From Heyndrickxia oleronia (GTDB lineage: Bacteria; Bacillota; Bacilli; Bacillales; Bacillaceae_C), in the NCBI RefSeq assembly GCF_017809215.1, contig NZ_CP065424.1:424001-488000 (forward strand): a DNA stretch of 64,000 nucleotides, read 5' to 3'. Both the position numbers and the translations under genes were made by a program. Positions 15,810-24,663 of the stretch are shown piece after piece. Positions within the stretch are counted from its first letter, which is position 1, and each line of letters opens with the position of its first letter. The notes beneath the pieces were generated by a model, which saw nothing but the letters and a program-made list of their open reading frames with translations, did no database searches and was not told the DNA's origin.

Positions 15810-15880
15810 AGGTGATACTCGGATTCGAACCGAGGATCAAGGTTTTGCAGACCTTTGCCTTACCTCTTGGCTACATCACC
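15810..15880 (-). tRNA. tRNA-Cys (anticodon GCA)
   Basis: On the minus strand the acceptor GGTGATG pairs with TATCACC (one G-T pair), followed by the discriminator T expected for tRNA-Cys. The anticodon loop is CTGCAAA in an AAGGT/ACCTT stem, and the T arm CTCGG-TTCGAAT-CCGAG is perfect. CCA is not encoded. It stands alone, about 20 nt upstream of the 74-residue gene on the same strand, so the two may share a transcript. Confidence 0.95.
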
Positions 15881-15913
15881 ATTAATAAGAGGAATGAGAT
15901 AATAAGAATTAAC

Positions 15914-16225
15914 TCATTCGTTACAATAACCCCCATACAATTTATGAGCTTCATATCTCTTACAAAATTCCGCATAACCAATATTCACTATGAGGCCAAT
16001 AACACTTGTTAAAAGGTGATTTACAACAGAAATAATAAGCGTCTCAACGATACTATTAGTCTTCAATTCAATATCTGACTGATTGATCTCATTAACTTTT
16101 TGCTCAAGATGACTAACGGTTGCTTCTGGCAATTTACCTATGATGGCTTCTTTATTAAGGCTAATCGATGGCCCTTTGATTACAATTGAACTGATTACAT
16201 CTTCAATGGGTAAATTTATTTTCAT
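15914..16225 (-). CDS. small protein with a C-terminal hydrophobic segment, unknown
   Basis: The start is placed at 16225 because AGGAGGTG lies about 9 nt upstream; the longer frame to 16300 has no ribosome site. The 103-residue product starts MKINLPIEDVISSIVIKGPS, has a polar middle (SHLEQKVNEINQSDIELKT) and a hydrophobic segment, IVETLIISVVNHLLTSVIGL, before a short tail with KRYEAHKLYGG. No known family. It is probably membrane-associated and probably part of the accessory island. Confidence 0.6.
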   Translation of the reverse strand: MKINLPIEDVISSIVIKGPSISLNKEAIIGKLPEATVSHLEQKVNEINQSDIELKTNSIVETLIISVVNHLLTSVIGLIVNIGYAEFCKRYEAHKLYGGYCNE

Positions 16226-16392
16226 CGAAATCACACCTCCTATCATTTTAAGTGAACACCTATTAACAAAATTAAACCAACAAGGATTTTTTGTGAACAT
16301 ACATGACTAATATGTAATGTACTCCTTATTAACCAATATCCCAATATTTTTCCTAATAGGCTTAGTGACAGGGTTGCTGCTATGAACTGTTG

Positions 16393-16482
16393 GTTTAAAA
16401 CAAAGTTGAACTGTTTGTAAAAAAGTTGCACCGTTTATAAAAAAGATGCGATGTTTATAAAAAAGTTTAACCGTTTGGAAAG
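16393..16482. repeat. AT-rich 20-bp tandem repeat
   Basis: GTTT followed by an A-rich run recurs exactly every 20 bp at 16393, 16413, 16433, 16453 and 16473 (for example GTTTATAAAAAAGATGCGAT). Confidence 0.7.
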
Positions 16483-16529
16483 CTGAATTCTTAAATAAAC
16501 ATTGTTATATGGGGATTTCTAAAATATTT

Positions 16530-16680
16530 TGATCAAACTTTTTTATAAAAATTGTTCATGTATTCACAAGGGAATTCTCCATTTTGATCAATCTTTGTTT
16601 TAAATGAATGGCTTCCATTTGTGGCTAAATCAGTGTTTATATTAAGGTTTTAGTCAATCTTTATTTCAAAGCTACAGTGA
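16530..16680. repeat. scattered inverted copies of the AT-rich 20-bp motif
   Basis: TTGATCAAACTTTTTTATAA, TTGATCAATCTTTGTTTTAA and a diverged TAGTCAATCTTTATTTCAAA are reverse complements of the motif at 10806-10880. No gene is seen here. Confidence 0.5.
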
Positions 16681-16694
16681 TACTTGTGAAGCTA

Positions 16695-16785
16695 GATGCT
16701 CTTTTCTCGGTTAATTGATTTGGGAAATTTTCAACTTATATACTAGTTAAAATATTTAAAAGTGATATTGTTTGAGAAGAGCCCA
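16695..16785. repeat. dispersed repeat, arm-pair copy (degenerate)
   Basis: GCTCTTTTCTCGG at 16698 and TTTGAGAAGAGCC at 16771 are the inverted arms of the dispersed repeat, enclosing an AT-rich centre. The second arm has one substitution and the tail hairpin is absent. Confidence 0.55.
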
Positions 16786-16863
16786 ACCATAGTAGAATAT
16801 CCTTTCTAAGAATTTATTATAGTAGCTATGGATTTACTAACAGGTAAAGAACTTATCATATAA

Positions 16864-16907
16864 AGGGGGCATCTATTAATGGTTTAGCATTAATAGATGC
16901 CCCTTTT
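16864..16907 (-). terminator. terminator of the RpiR-type regulator gene
   Basis: GGGGCATCTATTAATG pairs with CATTAATAGATGCCCC around a 6-nt loop, followed on the minus strand by TTTATA. Symmetric enough to work in both directions. Confidence 0.8.
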
Positions 16908-16910
16908 GGA

Positions 16911-17771
16911 TTATAACTTTTTTAAAGAAACAGCTTCACGCATCTTATGAAGTGACTCATGGCCAGCATTATTAAGTTTGGCCATGACATTTACATAAAG
17001 AGCATCAATGATACTTAATTGCGCAATACGTGACGAGAGTGCTTCAGATCGGTAATCTGTCTCTTGGGAAGCAGTAAATAATGGTATATCTACCTTTTGG
17101 CTTAAGGGGGATTTCGCTAGATTGGTAATTCCAATTGATTTTGCTCCATTTTTTTTGGCAATTTGTAGAACATCCATCATATCTTTATTAGACCCTGAGT
17201 GAGAAATCAACACAATCACATCTTGATCAGTTAATTGTGATGCTGACATTATTTGAAAATGGGAATCAGTATAAGCGACTGATTGTATGCCAGTTCTTAA
17301 AAATTTATGATGGGCATCCATTGCAATAACCCCTGAACCCCCATTCCCGTAAAATTCAACTCTTCTTGCGTTCATAATCATTTCGATAGCATCCTCAAAA
17401 CGATTTTCATTAAAAATATTTAATGTATCATCTAGTGTCCGAATATTTGCTTTGAACACCTTTTCTGCTATTTCTTTTTCAGTATCATCCTCTTGGATGG
17501 TTTCATGAATATCTTGTATAGGGTTGACAATCTCTGAAGCTAGTGCGATTTTCATTGATTGAAAACCATTGAAACCGATTCGTTTACAAAAACGGAAGAC
17601 CGTTGCATCAGCAACAAATAAATCATCAGACACTTGGTTAATCGTAGAATGAATGATTTTTTCAGGGTGTTCTAATATATAATCGGCAATCGTTTTTTCC
17701 TTTTCACTAAATTGAGAGTACATTGTTCGGATTCTAGGTAAGCAGGGGAAGTTATTAAAATTTGCTCCCAT
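16911..17771 (-). CDS. MurR/RpiR-family regulator, probably of gluconate genes
   Basis: 286 residues. The N-terminal RpiR helix-turn-helix covers about 1-80 (FSEKEKTIADYILEHPEKII, then VADATVFRFCKRIGFNGFQS). The C-terminal SIS sugar-phosphate-binding domain covers about 120-260 (FYGNGGSGVIAMDAHHKFLR, VLISHSGSNKDMMDV). It is divergent from a GntP permease and gluconokinase, so its ligand is probably gluconate or 6-phosphogluconate. In B. subtilis this role belongs to a GntR-family repressor; here the RpiR type replaces it. A good cre site lies upstream. Confidence 0.88.
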   Translation of the reverse strand: MGANFNNFPCLPRIRTMYSQFSEKEKTIADYILEHPEKIIHSTINQVSDDLFVADATVFRFCKRIGFNGFQSMKIALASEIVNPIQDIHETIQEDDTEKEIAEKVFKANIRTLDDTLNIFNENRFEDAIEMIMNARRVEFYGNGGSGVIAMDAHHKFLRTGIQSVAYTDSHFQIMSASQLTDQDVIVLISHSGSNKDMMDVLQIAKKNGAKSIGITNLAKSPLSQKVDIPLFTASQETDYRSEALSSRIAQLSIIDALYVNVMAKLNNAGHESLHKMREAVSLKKL

Positions 17772-17832
17772 CTGTAAAAAACCTCTTTCTATTACTTATA
17801 TCTATTATATTGTAATACAATTCTCACTGTTT

Positions 17833-17847
17833 TTGTAAACGGTTTCG
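17833..17847. promoter_or_regulatory. cre site (CcpA)
   Basis: TTGTAAACGGTTTCG matches the cre consensus WTGNAARCGNWWWCA at 14 of 15 positions. It lies about 65 bp upstream of the RpiR-type gene in the divergent gluconate control region, predicting glucose repression. Confidence 0.65.
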
Positions 17848-18264
17848 AAAAAAGTTGTTGGTAAAGGTTTCTTGTTAAGAATTACTAGATATTATTATCA
17901 GAAAAATACCGTAGAATATGATTTCACCCCTCGTATACAAGTAATAACAGACATTTAAGGTTTTTCTTATCTGTTTTACGAATGATTACTCATCCGCTTT
18001 AGTCTTATATATTTAAGAAATATTTTATATGTAGGAAAAATATTCTTAATCAAAAATGTTGAAATAAAAAATTTTTATCGTAAAATAGTAATGTGATGAA
18101 AAAATATTTCTTCAATATTAATGTAAACGTTTAATATTTTTCCGTTGCTATTACGTCTTTAATATAAACAACGTAGTAGGGAATGGTTTTATAACAAAAT
18201 GGAACCGATTACGGCTAAGAATGTAAGCCTTATCAATGGTGTTCTTCTAGGAGGTATGGAAAAG
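17848..18264. other. divergent control region of the gluconate genes
   Basis: AT-rich, with no gene. It contains a weaker cre-like ATGTAAACGTTTAATA near 18120 and the expected promoters of both directions. The in-frame ATG at 18199 is not preceded by a ribosome site. Confidence 0.4.
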
Positions 18265-19608
18265 ATGTCAGGTCATGATATAAGTCTATTAATTTACACT
18301 TTGATCGCTATTATCCTTTTGATCTTTTTGATTGCAAAAGTAAAATGGCATCCATTTGTTGTTCTATTATTAACTTCTGTCATACTAGGTATGCTAGCAG
18401 GAATGAAACTTCCTGATGTGGCAGATGCCATCCAAGATGGGGTGGGAAATACGCTTGGCTCTATAGCAGTTATTATTGGTTTAGGGACAATCCTCGGGAA
18501 GATGCTGGCTGAGTCCGGTGGAGCTGACCAAATAGCTAATACACTGTTGAATAAGTTTGGCGAGCGTAAGGTTCATTGGGCAATGATGATTGTTGCCTTT
18601 ATCGTTGGGATTCCTGTTTTCTTTGAAGTAGGACTTGTACTTTTAATCCCATTAGTTTATACCGTAGCAAGGAAATCGGGGATGTCACTATTAAAAATAG
18701 GAATTCCGATGGTAGCAGGTTTATCAACTGTTCATGGTCTTTTGCCACCACATCCAGCACCGATGATCGCGGTTGAAGGTTTAAATGCAAATGTCGCTAA
18801 AACTATACTTTACGCATTAATTGTAGCAATTCCATCCGTTATAATTGCCGGGCCAGTTTTTGGTTCGTTTATCGCAAAAAGGATATCTGGTCTAGAAATG
18901 CCAAAAGCATTGTCAGAACAATTTTCAAAGAAGGATTCAAAGGAGTTACCAAGCTTTGGAATTACACTATTTACCATTCTTTTACCAGTAATTTTAATGT
19001 TAATTGGATCTTTAAGTGATGTTTTAGAAGAGAGTAAGACATTATCAGAATGGAGTGGGTTCCTAGGAAAACCAATTGTTGCGCTATTGATTTCAGTCAT
19101 CGTTTCCTTTTTCACTCTTGGATATGCTAGGGGCTTTAATAAACAGCAGCTTTCAAGCTTTATGGGTGAATGTTTAGCACCTACCGCTACCATTATTTTA
19201 GTCATTGGTGGGGGAGGAGCCTTCAAGAATGTTTTAATTACGAGTGGGGTTGGAGATGCTATAGCTAACCTTGCTGTAAATACGCATATTTCTCCAATCT
19301 TGTTTGCTTGGTTAGTAGCAGCATTAATTCGTGTAGCAACAGGTTCAGCTTCTGTTGCGATGACAACAGCAGTTGGAATTGTTGCACCAGTTTTAGCCAG
19401 TGTGAATGGTGTTAATACAGAATTAATCGTTTTAGCTATTGGTTCAGGATCATTGATTCTGTCACATGTGAATGATGCGGGCTTCTGGATGGTGAAAGAA
19501 TTTTTCAATATGAGTGTCGCTCAAACATTAAAATCATGGACGGTTATGGAAACACTTCTTTCCATCGTTTCACTCATAATCGTGCTATTATTAAGTGTAA
19601 TAGTATAA
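18265..19608 (+). CDS. gntP: GntP-family gluconate permease
   Basis: 447 residues, the usual GntP length, with about 12-14 hydrophobic segments. Family motifs include LGSIAVIIGLGTILGKMLAE, ESGGADQIA, VHGLLPPHPAP and GSGSLILSHVNDAGFWMV. It imports gluconate with protons. Start: GGAGGT at 18250-18255 is 9 nt before ATG 18265, giving MSGHDISLL; the longer frame from 18199 adds 22 residues with no ribosome site. It is followed by a terminator-like hairpin and the gluconokinase gene, so transcription of the kinase may be partly reduced. Confidence 0.9.
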   Translation: MSGHDISLLIYTLIAIILLIFLIAKVKWHPFVVLLLTSVILGMLAGMKLPDVADAIQDGVGNTLGSIAVIIGLGTILGKMLAESGGADQIANTLLNKFGERKVHWAMMIVAFIVGIPVFFEVGLVLLIPLVYTVARKSGMSLLKIGIPMVAGLSTVHGLLPPHPAPMIAVEGLNANVAKTILYALIVAIPSVIIAGPVFGSFIAKRISGLEMPKALSEQFSKKDSKELPSFGITLFTILLPVILMLIGSLSDVLEESKTLSEWSGFLGKPIVALLISVIVSFFTLGYARGFNKQQLSSFMGECLAPTATIILVIGGGGAFKNVLITSGVGDAIANLAVNTHISPILFAWLVAALIRVATGSASVAMTTAVGIVAPVLASVNGVNTELIVLAIGSGSLILSHVNDAGFWMVKEFFNMSVAQTLKSWTVMETLLSIVSLIIVLLLSVIV

Positions 19609-19627
19609 TATTAGTAAATGATCATTC

Positions 19628-19686
19628 GGGGCTGCTATAAGCAAAGTGTTAGACACTTATGTAGCAGCCCCTTGCCGATTTTTTAG
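19628..19686 (+). terminator. terminator or attenuator between gntP and gntK
   Basis: GGGGCTGCTATA pairs with TATGTAGCAGCCCC-type sequence around an inner small hairpin (AGTGTTAGACACT), followed by six T after a short gap. Confidence 0.7.
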
Positions 19687-19715
19687 TTATACCAAAACTT
19701 GAGGTGAAATAAAAC

Positions 19716-21263
19716 ATGAAACAGTTATATATGATGGGTGTGGATATAGGAACAACAAGCACAAAGGCAGTCATTTTTACAAAAAGTGGCGAGGTTATTA
19801 CAACTTTTTCAAAGGGGTATCCTCTTTATAATCCGACTCCATCTATTGCTGAACAGGACCCGGAAGAAATCTTTCAAGCGGTGATCACAGTTATTAGAGA
19901 AGTAATGAATAAAAGTAAGATACGACAGGATGAGCTAAGTTTTATCTCTTTTAGTTCAGCTATGCACAGTGTCATTGCAGTTGATGACCAAGGCACTCCA
20001 CTAACGAAAAGTATTACTTGGGCAGATAATCGAAGTGTGAAATATGCGGAAGAATTAAAAGCATCTAATCGAGGATTAGATTTATATCGTCGAACAGGAA
20101 CACCAATCCATCCGATGTCACCGATTACGAAATTAATATGGTTGAAAAATGAACATGTAGATGTTTTTCAGAAGACATATAAATTTATCGGCATAAAAGA
20201 ATATATTTTTTATAGATTGTTTCATCAATATGTAATGGATTACTCATTAGCTTCAGCTACAGGAATGTTTAATGTAAATACACTGCAATGGGATAAAGAA
20301 GCATTAGAAATTGCAGGAATTACAGAGGAGAAGCTCCCAATCCTTGTGCCAACAACACATGTTTTGCATGAAATAGACCATCAGTTTGCTTATGAAATGA
20401 ATATCTCCAAGGCGACCCCTTTTGTAGTAGGAGCAAGTGATGGAGTTCTTTCCAATTTAGGATTAAACGCCATTAAACCCGGTGTTTTAGCTGTTACGAT
20501 CGGTACAAGTGGGGCAATACGGACTGTTAGCAATAAGCCATTAACTGATCCGAAGGGACGAACATTTTGTTATGCCTTGACCAAGGATCATTGGGTGATT
20601 GGTGGTCCAGTAAATAATGGTGGAGTTACCTTCCAATGGGCCCGTGATCAATTTGGCCAGACTGAAATTCAACAAGCAGAGAAGTCTGGTGCAGATGCAT
20701 ATGAGCTACTAACAGAAATGGCTGAAAAGATAGCTCCTGGAGCAGATGGACTAATCTTCCACCCGTATATGGCGGGCGAACGTGCGCCAATTTGGAATGC
20801 CGATGCACGAGGATCGTTTTTTGGACTTGCGCTATATCACACCCGTGCTCATCTTGTACGTGCGGTGCTTGAAGGTGTAATTTATAATCTTTATAGTGTT
20901 ATGCTTGCCTTACAGGAATTAATCGGGGAACCGAAAAAGATTCATGCGAGTGGAGGCTTCGTTCGTTCAAAGCTGTGGTGTCAAATTATGGCGGATGTTT
21001 TTGGACAGCCTGTGACCATACCTGAGAGCTTCGAAAGCTCATGCTTAGGTGCAGTTGTTTTAGGATTATATGCATTAGGTGAAATTGAGCAATTAGAAGT
21101 GGTAGAAGAAATGATTGGCTCTACTAACGATATCGAACCGAATGCTCAGAATACTAAAACGTATGAAGAATTAATGTCCATTTTCCTTTCAATCAGTAGA
21201 AAAATGGAAGAGGATTATCACAGAATTGCTGAGTATCAACGAAAATTAGGGAAGAATGAATAA
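19716..21263 (+). CDS. gntK: gluconokinase
   Basis: 515-residue FGGY-family kinase that phosphorylates gluconate to 6-phosphogluconate in the cytoplasm. It has the N-terminal phosphate loop MGVDIGTTSTKAV, the FSSAMHS segment typical of gluconokinases, DWA-equivalent TWADNRS, the C-terminal nucleotide part LAVTIGTSGAIRTVS and FHPYMAGERAPIWNADARG, and the final HASGGFVRSKLWCQIMADVF. The length fits B. subtilis GntK (513). No 6-phosphogluconate dehydrogenase (gntZ) follows. Confidence 0.92.
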   Translation: MKQLYMMGVDIGTTSTKAVIFTKSGEVITTFSKGYPLYNPTPSIAEQDPEEIFQAVITVIREVMNKSKIRQDELSFISFSSAMHSVIAVDDQGTPLTKSITWADNRSVKYAEELKASNRGLDLYRRTGTPIHPMSPITKLIWLKNEHVDVFQKTYKFIGIKEYIFYRLFHQYVMDYSLASATGMFNVNTLQWDKEALEIAGITEEKLPILVPTTHVLHEIDHQFAYEMNISKATPFVVGASDGVLSNLGLNAIKPGVLAVTIGTSGAIRTVSNKPLTDPKGRTFCYALTKDHWVIGGPVNNGGVTFQWARDQFGQTEIQQAEKSGADAYELLTEMAEKIAPGADGLIFHPYMAGERAPIWNADARGSFFGLALYHTRAHLVRAVLEGVIYNLYSVMLALQELIGEPKKIHASGGFVRSKLWCQIMADVFGQPVTIPESFESSCLGAVVLGLYALGEIEQLEVVEEMIGSTNDIEPNAQNTKTYEELMSIFLSISRKMEEDYHRIAEYQRKLGKNE

Positions 21264-21268
21264 ATCCA

Positions 21269-21314
21269 TGAAAAAAGCCATCTGAGACAAATATTTCAGA
21301 CGGCTTTTTTGAAA
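21269..21314 (+). terminator. terminator after gntK
   Basis: AAAAAAGCCATCTGA pairs with TTTCAGACGGCTTTTTT around a 7-8 nt loop, with a T-rich right arm. Confidence 0.8.
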
Positions 21315-21402
21315 TATGAGAAAGTATAAAAATTAATACAGTGTCTAAAGTAAAGTCGATCCCGATATAATGTTTGAGACAATAGCTTTATGAAAATTAA
21401 AT

Positions 21403-22203
21403 CTATAGCTGCGCATGATTTAAGATAATTCGCTCAGGGTGGGAGTATACGTTTAATTGATTTTGTCTAATAAATCCTACCATCGTAATGCCTAAATCAT
21501 TTGCAAGGTCAATTCCTAATGTTGTAGGAGCAGATTTGGAAAGAATAATTCCTATGCCTATTTTTGCCACCTTTAATAATACTTCAGAAGAAAGACGACC
21601 ACTAAAGGCGAGGACTTTATCTGCTCGGGGCATCTTCTTTTGAAGACAATATCCATAAATTTTATCAAGTGCATTATGTCTACCAATATCGGTACGACTA
21701 ATGATTAATTCATCTGAAGTACATAGTGCCGCATTATGGACACCGCCTGTTTGTTTGAAATCAGTTGATTGTTCTTGCATTAGTTTCATTAGATGAAAGC
21801 ATTGATCGATGGTTAAGGTGGTAGTCCTTTGAATCGTCTTTGCTGTTCTTGCATCATTATGAAAGTAAAATTGTCTGCTTTTTCCACAGCAAGATCCAAT
21901 AAAACGTTTCGAATAGAAATCCTTATTAATAGATTGCTTGTTTTTTAAATTTATATAGGCAAATCCAAGACTTTCATCGATAGAAAGATGCTCAATATCA
22001 GAAGAGAGTCGTATTAGACCTTCTGCCGCTAGAAACCCTATAACGAGCTCTTCTAGATGGGTGGGGGAGCAAACCATCGTCGCAAATTCCTCTCCATCAA
22101 TGATAATCGTTAAAGGAAATTCAATGGCGATATTATCCTGTATATTTGTTAATGTTCCATCATTATATTTAAGTGTCTTTGTGTGTGTAATGATATTTTT
22201 CAT
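21403..22203 (-). CDS. fdhD: formate dehydrogenase sulfurtransferase FdhD
   Basis: 266 residues. FdhD takes sulfur from a cysteine desulfurase and passes it to the molybdenum cofactor of formate dehydrogenase. Landmarks are VCSPTHLEELVIGFLAAEGL, the cysteine loop GSCCGKSRQ (the usual CGxCG-like loop is here CCG), GGVHNAALC, ISRTDIGRHNALDKIYG and the FSGRLSSEVLLKVAKIG stretch. It lies 74 bp downstream of its client enzyme. The start ATG at 22203 has a weak ribosome site (AGGGGGTGCC). Confidence 0.92.
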   Translation of the reverse strand: MKNIITHTKTLKYNDGTLTNIQDNIAIEFPLTIIIDGEEFATMVCSPTHLEELVIGFLAAEGLIRLSSDIEHLSIDESLGFAYINLKNKQSINKDFYSKRFIGSCCGKSRQFYFHNDARTAKTIQRTTTLTIDQCFHLMKLMQEQSTDFKQTGGVHNAALCTSDELIISRTDIGRHNALDKIYGYCLQKKMPRADKVLAFSGRLSSEVLLKVAKIGIGIILSKSAPTTLGIDLANDLGITMVGFIRQNQLNVYSHPERIILNHAQL

Positions 22204-22277
22204 GGCACCCCCTCTTTCCCTTAAATTGTATAAATGTGTATCCCTTTAACTGAAAGTATGCCAGGCGAGGAAGGGCG

Positions 22278-24629
22278 TTAACTAATTTCCATTTCCAAAT
22301 CTTCAATTCGCTTTTCAATGTATTTTGTATCTTTATGGGCATGATAGGTTTCTGCTTTTTCCACAATAACAGCTGTATTATACTCAGGTATCCCTGCATA
22401 TTCTTCATACACGCCCTTTGGAATAAGAACATTACCTTCAGGCCAGAAGAGTAGAAGATTTCCTCGTTTCGTATCCGCAAATTTGGCACGACCGTGAAAA
22501 TATCCATATTGATTGAATAGAACAATTGCTTCACCTTCGGATACATTTAAATCAGCTGCGTCCTCTGCATTGATGAGCACATCATAACGGTCTGCCGCGT
22601 TAAAGGAATCAGTTTCATTGTAAATCATTGAATTAAATTGCTTCCCTCGACGTGTAGTCACATAAAAATGTCCTTGTGGCTTTCGTAACTCAGGGAGTTC
22701 AATGCTTAACAAATGTCCACGTCCATCCTCAGTAGGACATACTCCATCTTCGCATAACCAGGCACCACCCCATTGGAAAACATCGCCTTTTTCCTTTAAA
22801 TATTGAATTCCATCATAATTTGGGTTGGCTACTGCAATTTCTTTACGTATTTGCTCGGCAGATGTGAAATTTAAATATTTCGTTGCTTCTGGTTTAATCC
22901 GAGAAGCTAAATCAACATAGATTTCCCATTCTGAACGGGCTTCCTCTATTCGTGGCCCTTTAATTTCTGGGGAGAAGTAGACCATCCGCTCAGTAGATGT
23001 AGATGTACCACCACCTGGTTGTTCATAACGTGTCATTGCAGGTAAAACAATAACCTCTTCTTTTGCTTCAACTAACGTGGATGTATTGAAAATAATATCT
23101 TGATGAACGCGAAGTTCTACATTGGATAAGCATTCTCTGACGAACGTCGGATCGGGCATCGTCTCTAAGAAATTTCCACCTGAGGTGTAGAATACCTTCA
23201 ATCGTCGCTCGTGGTCTTCAGGAAGCATGGCATTTTCAATCGAAACGCCAACAATATCACCTTGCCATTTAGGAATTTCAAAACCCCATATCTTTTCAAG
23301 GCGTTCAATATTCTTTGCATCAAAATCTCCACCAGGTAAGACAAAAGGATCGGCTCCCATTTCACCAGAACCTTGAACCCCTGAATGACCACGGATTGGC
23401 ATAACACCACAATGTTCACGACCAATGAAACCACGGAGCATCGCTAAATTGGCGACTTGTGAAATATTATCCGTCCCAAATCGATGCTGTGTTAAGCCCA
23501 TAGACCAGACAAATACAGCACTTTTGGCGTTTGCGAGTAACTGTGCAAATTCCAGCATTCTTTGTTTCGAGAGCCCAGAAGAATGTTCCAATAGCTCCCA
23601 GTCTTGCTTTGCTATATGCGCTTTGAGTTCTTCTAAACCAATTGTGTGCTCGTTAACAAAACGGTGATCAATAGCAGATCCTACTTCTTTTTCTTCCATC
23701 TCGAACCAATGCTTCATCACCCCATTCATAAAGGCGATGTCTCCACCGATATTCACTTGATAAAAATCATCAGCAAGCTTTGTCCCGAATAAGGCAGAAT
23801 CAGGAATAGAAGGTACCCAATAGCCATCCATAGCAGGTTCACGGTATGGATTAATACATATAATTTTCGTTCCTTTTCTTTTGGCTGCATACATATACTT
23901 TGTCGAAACTGGCTGGTTATTTGCTGCAACAGATCCCCAAAAGATAAGAACATCGGTCCCAATCCAATCTTGATAATTACAACTCGATGCACCAATACCA
24001 AGTGAGCGTTTCAAGGCAGTTTTACTTGGTGAATGGCAAATCCTCGACGCATTGTCTATATTATTCGTGCCTAGAAATCGAGCCATTTTGCCTGCAGTGT
24101 AATATACCTCATTTGTTATCCCTCTAGATGTTAAGAAAAAGGCAAGTTGTTTTGGATCAATGGTTTTTATTTTTTTGGATATTCGGTTTAATGCATCATC
24201 CCAAGAAATTCGAGTGAACCTTTTTTCTCCTTTTTTTCTTGAAAGGGGATAGGGGATCCTACCTAGTTTTCTAAGGTCTGCACTGCTAAACTTTTGTAGT
24301 TCGTCTATATCACTATGAATAATAGATTCTTTCATTGCAGGCATCGTGTTTAAACGAAGAACATTTAAACGTGTTGTGCAAACATGGGGACCTGTCAAAG
24401 TTTGATCTCTTAGACCAGCTACCCCTAATGCACATCCATCACATACTCCCTGTGTTAGTATCCTTGTTGCGTAGGGAAGATTGTCACGATTTTCCCAGAC
24501 GACCTTCATCGTATCTCGAATATGCTTTGGTTTTATTTTTCCAAGACCAAAAGGAATAGGACTGACCCAAAGCTTCGGATCAGGTGTTTTTGGTAGTTTA
24601 ATTGGACCTTGATGTTTTGTTTTTCCCAT
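22278..24629 (-). CDS. FdhF/YdeP-type molybdopterin oxidoreductase (formate dehydrogenase-like)
   Basis: 783 residues. Single-chain molybdenum bis-MGD oxidoreductase of the YdeP family. It has an N-terminal GVCDGCALGVAG with only two cysteines of an incomplete Fe-S motif plus CTTRL, the RICHSPSKTALKRSLG segment with the probable Mo-ligand cysteine, molybdopterin-binding segments (FWGSVAANNQPV, GHSGVQGSGEMGADP) and a C-terminal MopB domain (FYVTTRRGKQFNSM). FdhD and an OFA-type transporter flank it, supporting formate or oxalate-derived formate as substrate, although YdeP-like enzymes are poorly characterised. Start: GGAAAGGTGG suits ATG 24629 rather than the upstream GTG. Confidence 0.88.
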   Translation of the reverse strand: MGKTKHQGPIKLPKTPDPKLWVSPIPFGLGKIKPKHIRDTMKVVWENRDNLPYATRILTQGVCDGCALGVAGLRDQTLTGPHVCTTRLNVLRLNTMPAMKESIIHSDIDELQKFSSADLRKLGRIPYPLSRKKGEKRFTRISWDDALNRISKKIKTIDPKQLAFFLTSRGITNEVYYTAGKMARFLGTNNIDNASRICHSPSKTALKRSLGIGASSCNYQDWIGTDVLIFWGSVAANNQPVSTKYMYAAKRKGTKIICINPYREPAMDGYWVPSIPDSALFGTKLADDFYQVNIGGDIAFMNGVMKHWFEMEEKEVGSAIDHRFVNEHTIGLEELKAHIAKQDWELLEHSSGLSKQRMLEFAQLLANAKSAVFVWSMGLTQHRFGTDNISQVANLAMLRGFIGREHCGVMPIRGHSGVQGSGEMGADPFVLPGGDFDAKNIERLEKIWGFEIPKWQGDIVGVSIENAMLPEDHERRLKVFYTSGGNFLETMPDPTFVRECLSNVELRVHQDIIFNTSTLVEAKEEVIVLPAMTRYEQPGGGTSTSTERMVYFSPEIKGPRIEEARSEWEIYVDLASRIKPEATKYLNFTSAEQIRKEIAVANPNYDGIQYLKEKGDVFQWGGAWLCEDGVCPTEDGRGHLLSIELPELRKPQGHFYVTTRRGKQFNSMIYNETDSFNAADRYDVLINAEDAADLNVSEGEAIVLFNQYGYFHGRAKFADTKRGNLLLFWPEGNVLIPKGVYEEYAGIPEYNTAVIVEKAETYHAHKDTKYIEKRIEDLEMEIS

Positions 24630-24663
24630 TTTATCCACCTTTCCTTCTTATTTGTGTTCAAGT

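Noticed and set aside
16243..16431. 62-residue hydrophobic frame on the minus strand
   Set aside because: It starts in the 20-bp AT-rich repeats, has no ribosome site, and overlaps the upstream part of a better-supported gene.
18810..19508. 232-residue frame opposite gntP
   Set aside because: Antisense of a membrane protein gene whose function and length are clear; no ribosome site.
22169..22546. 125-residue frame overlapping fdhD and the molybdoenzyme gene
   Set aside because: A shifted reading of two well-supported genes.
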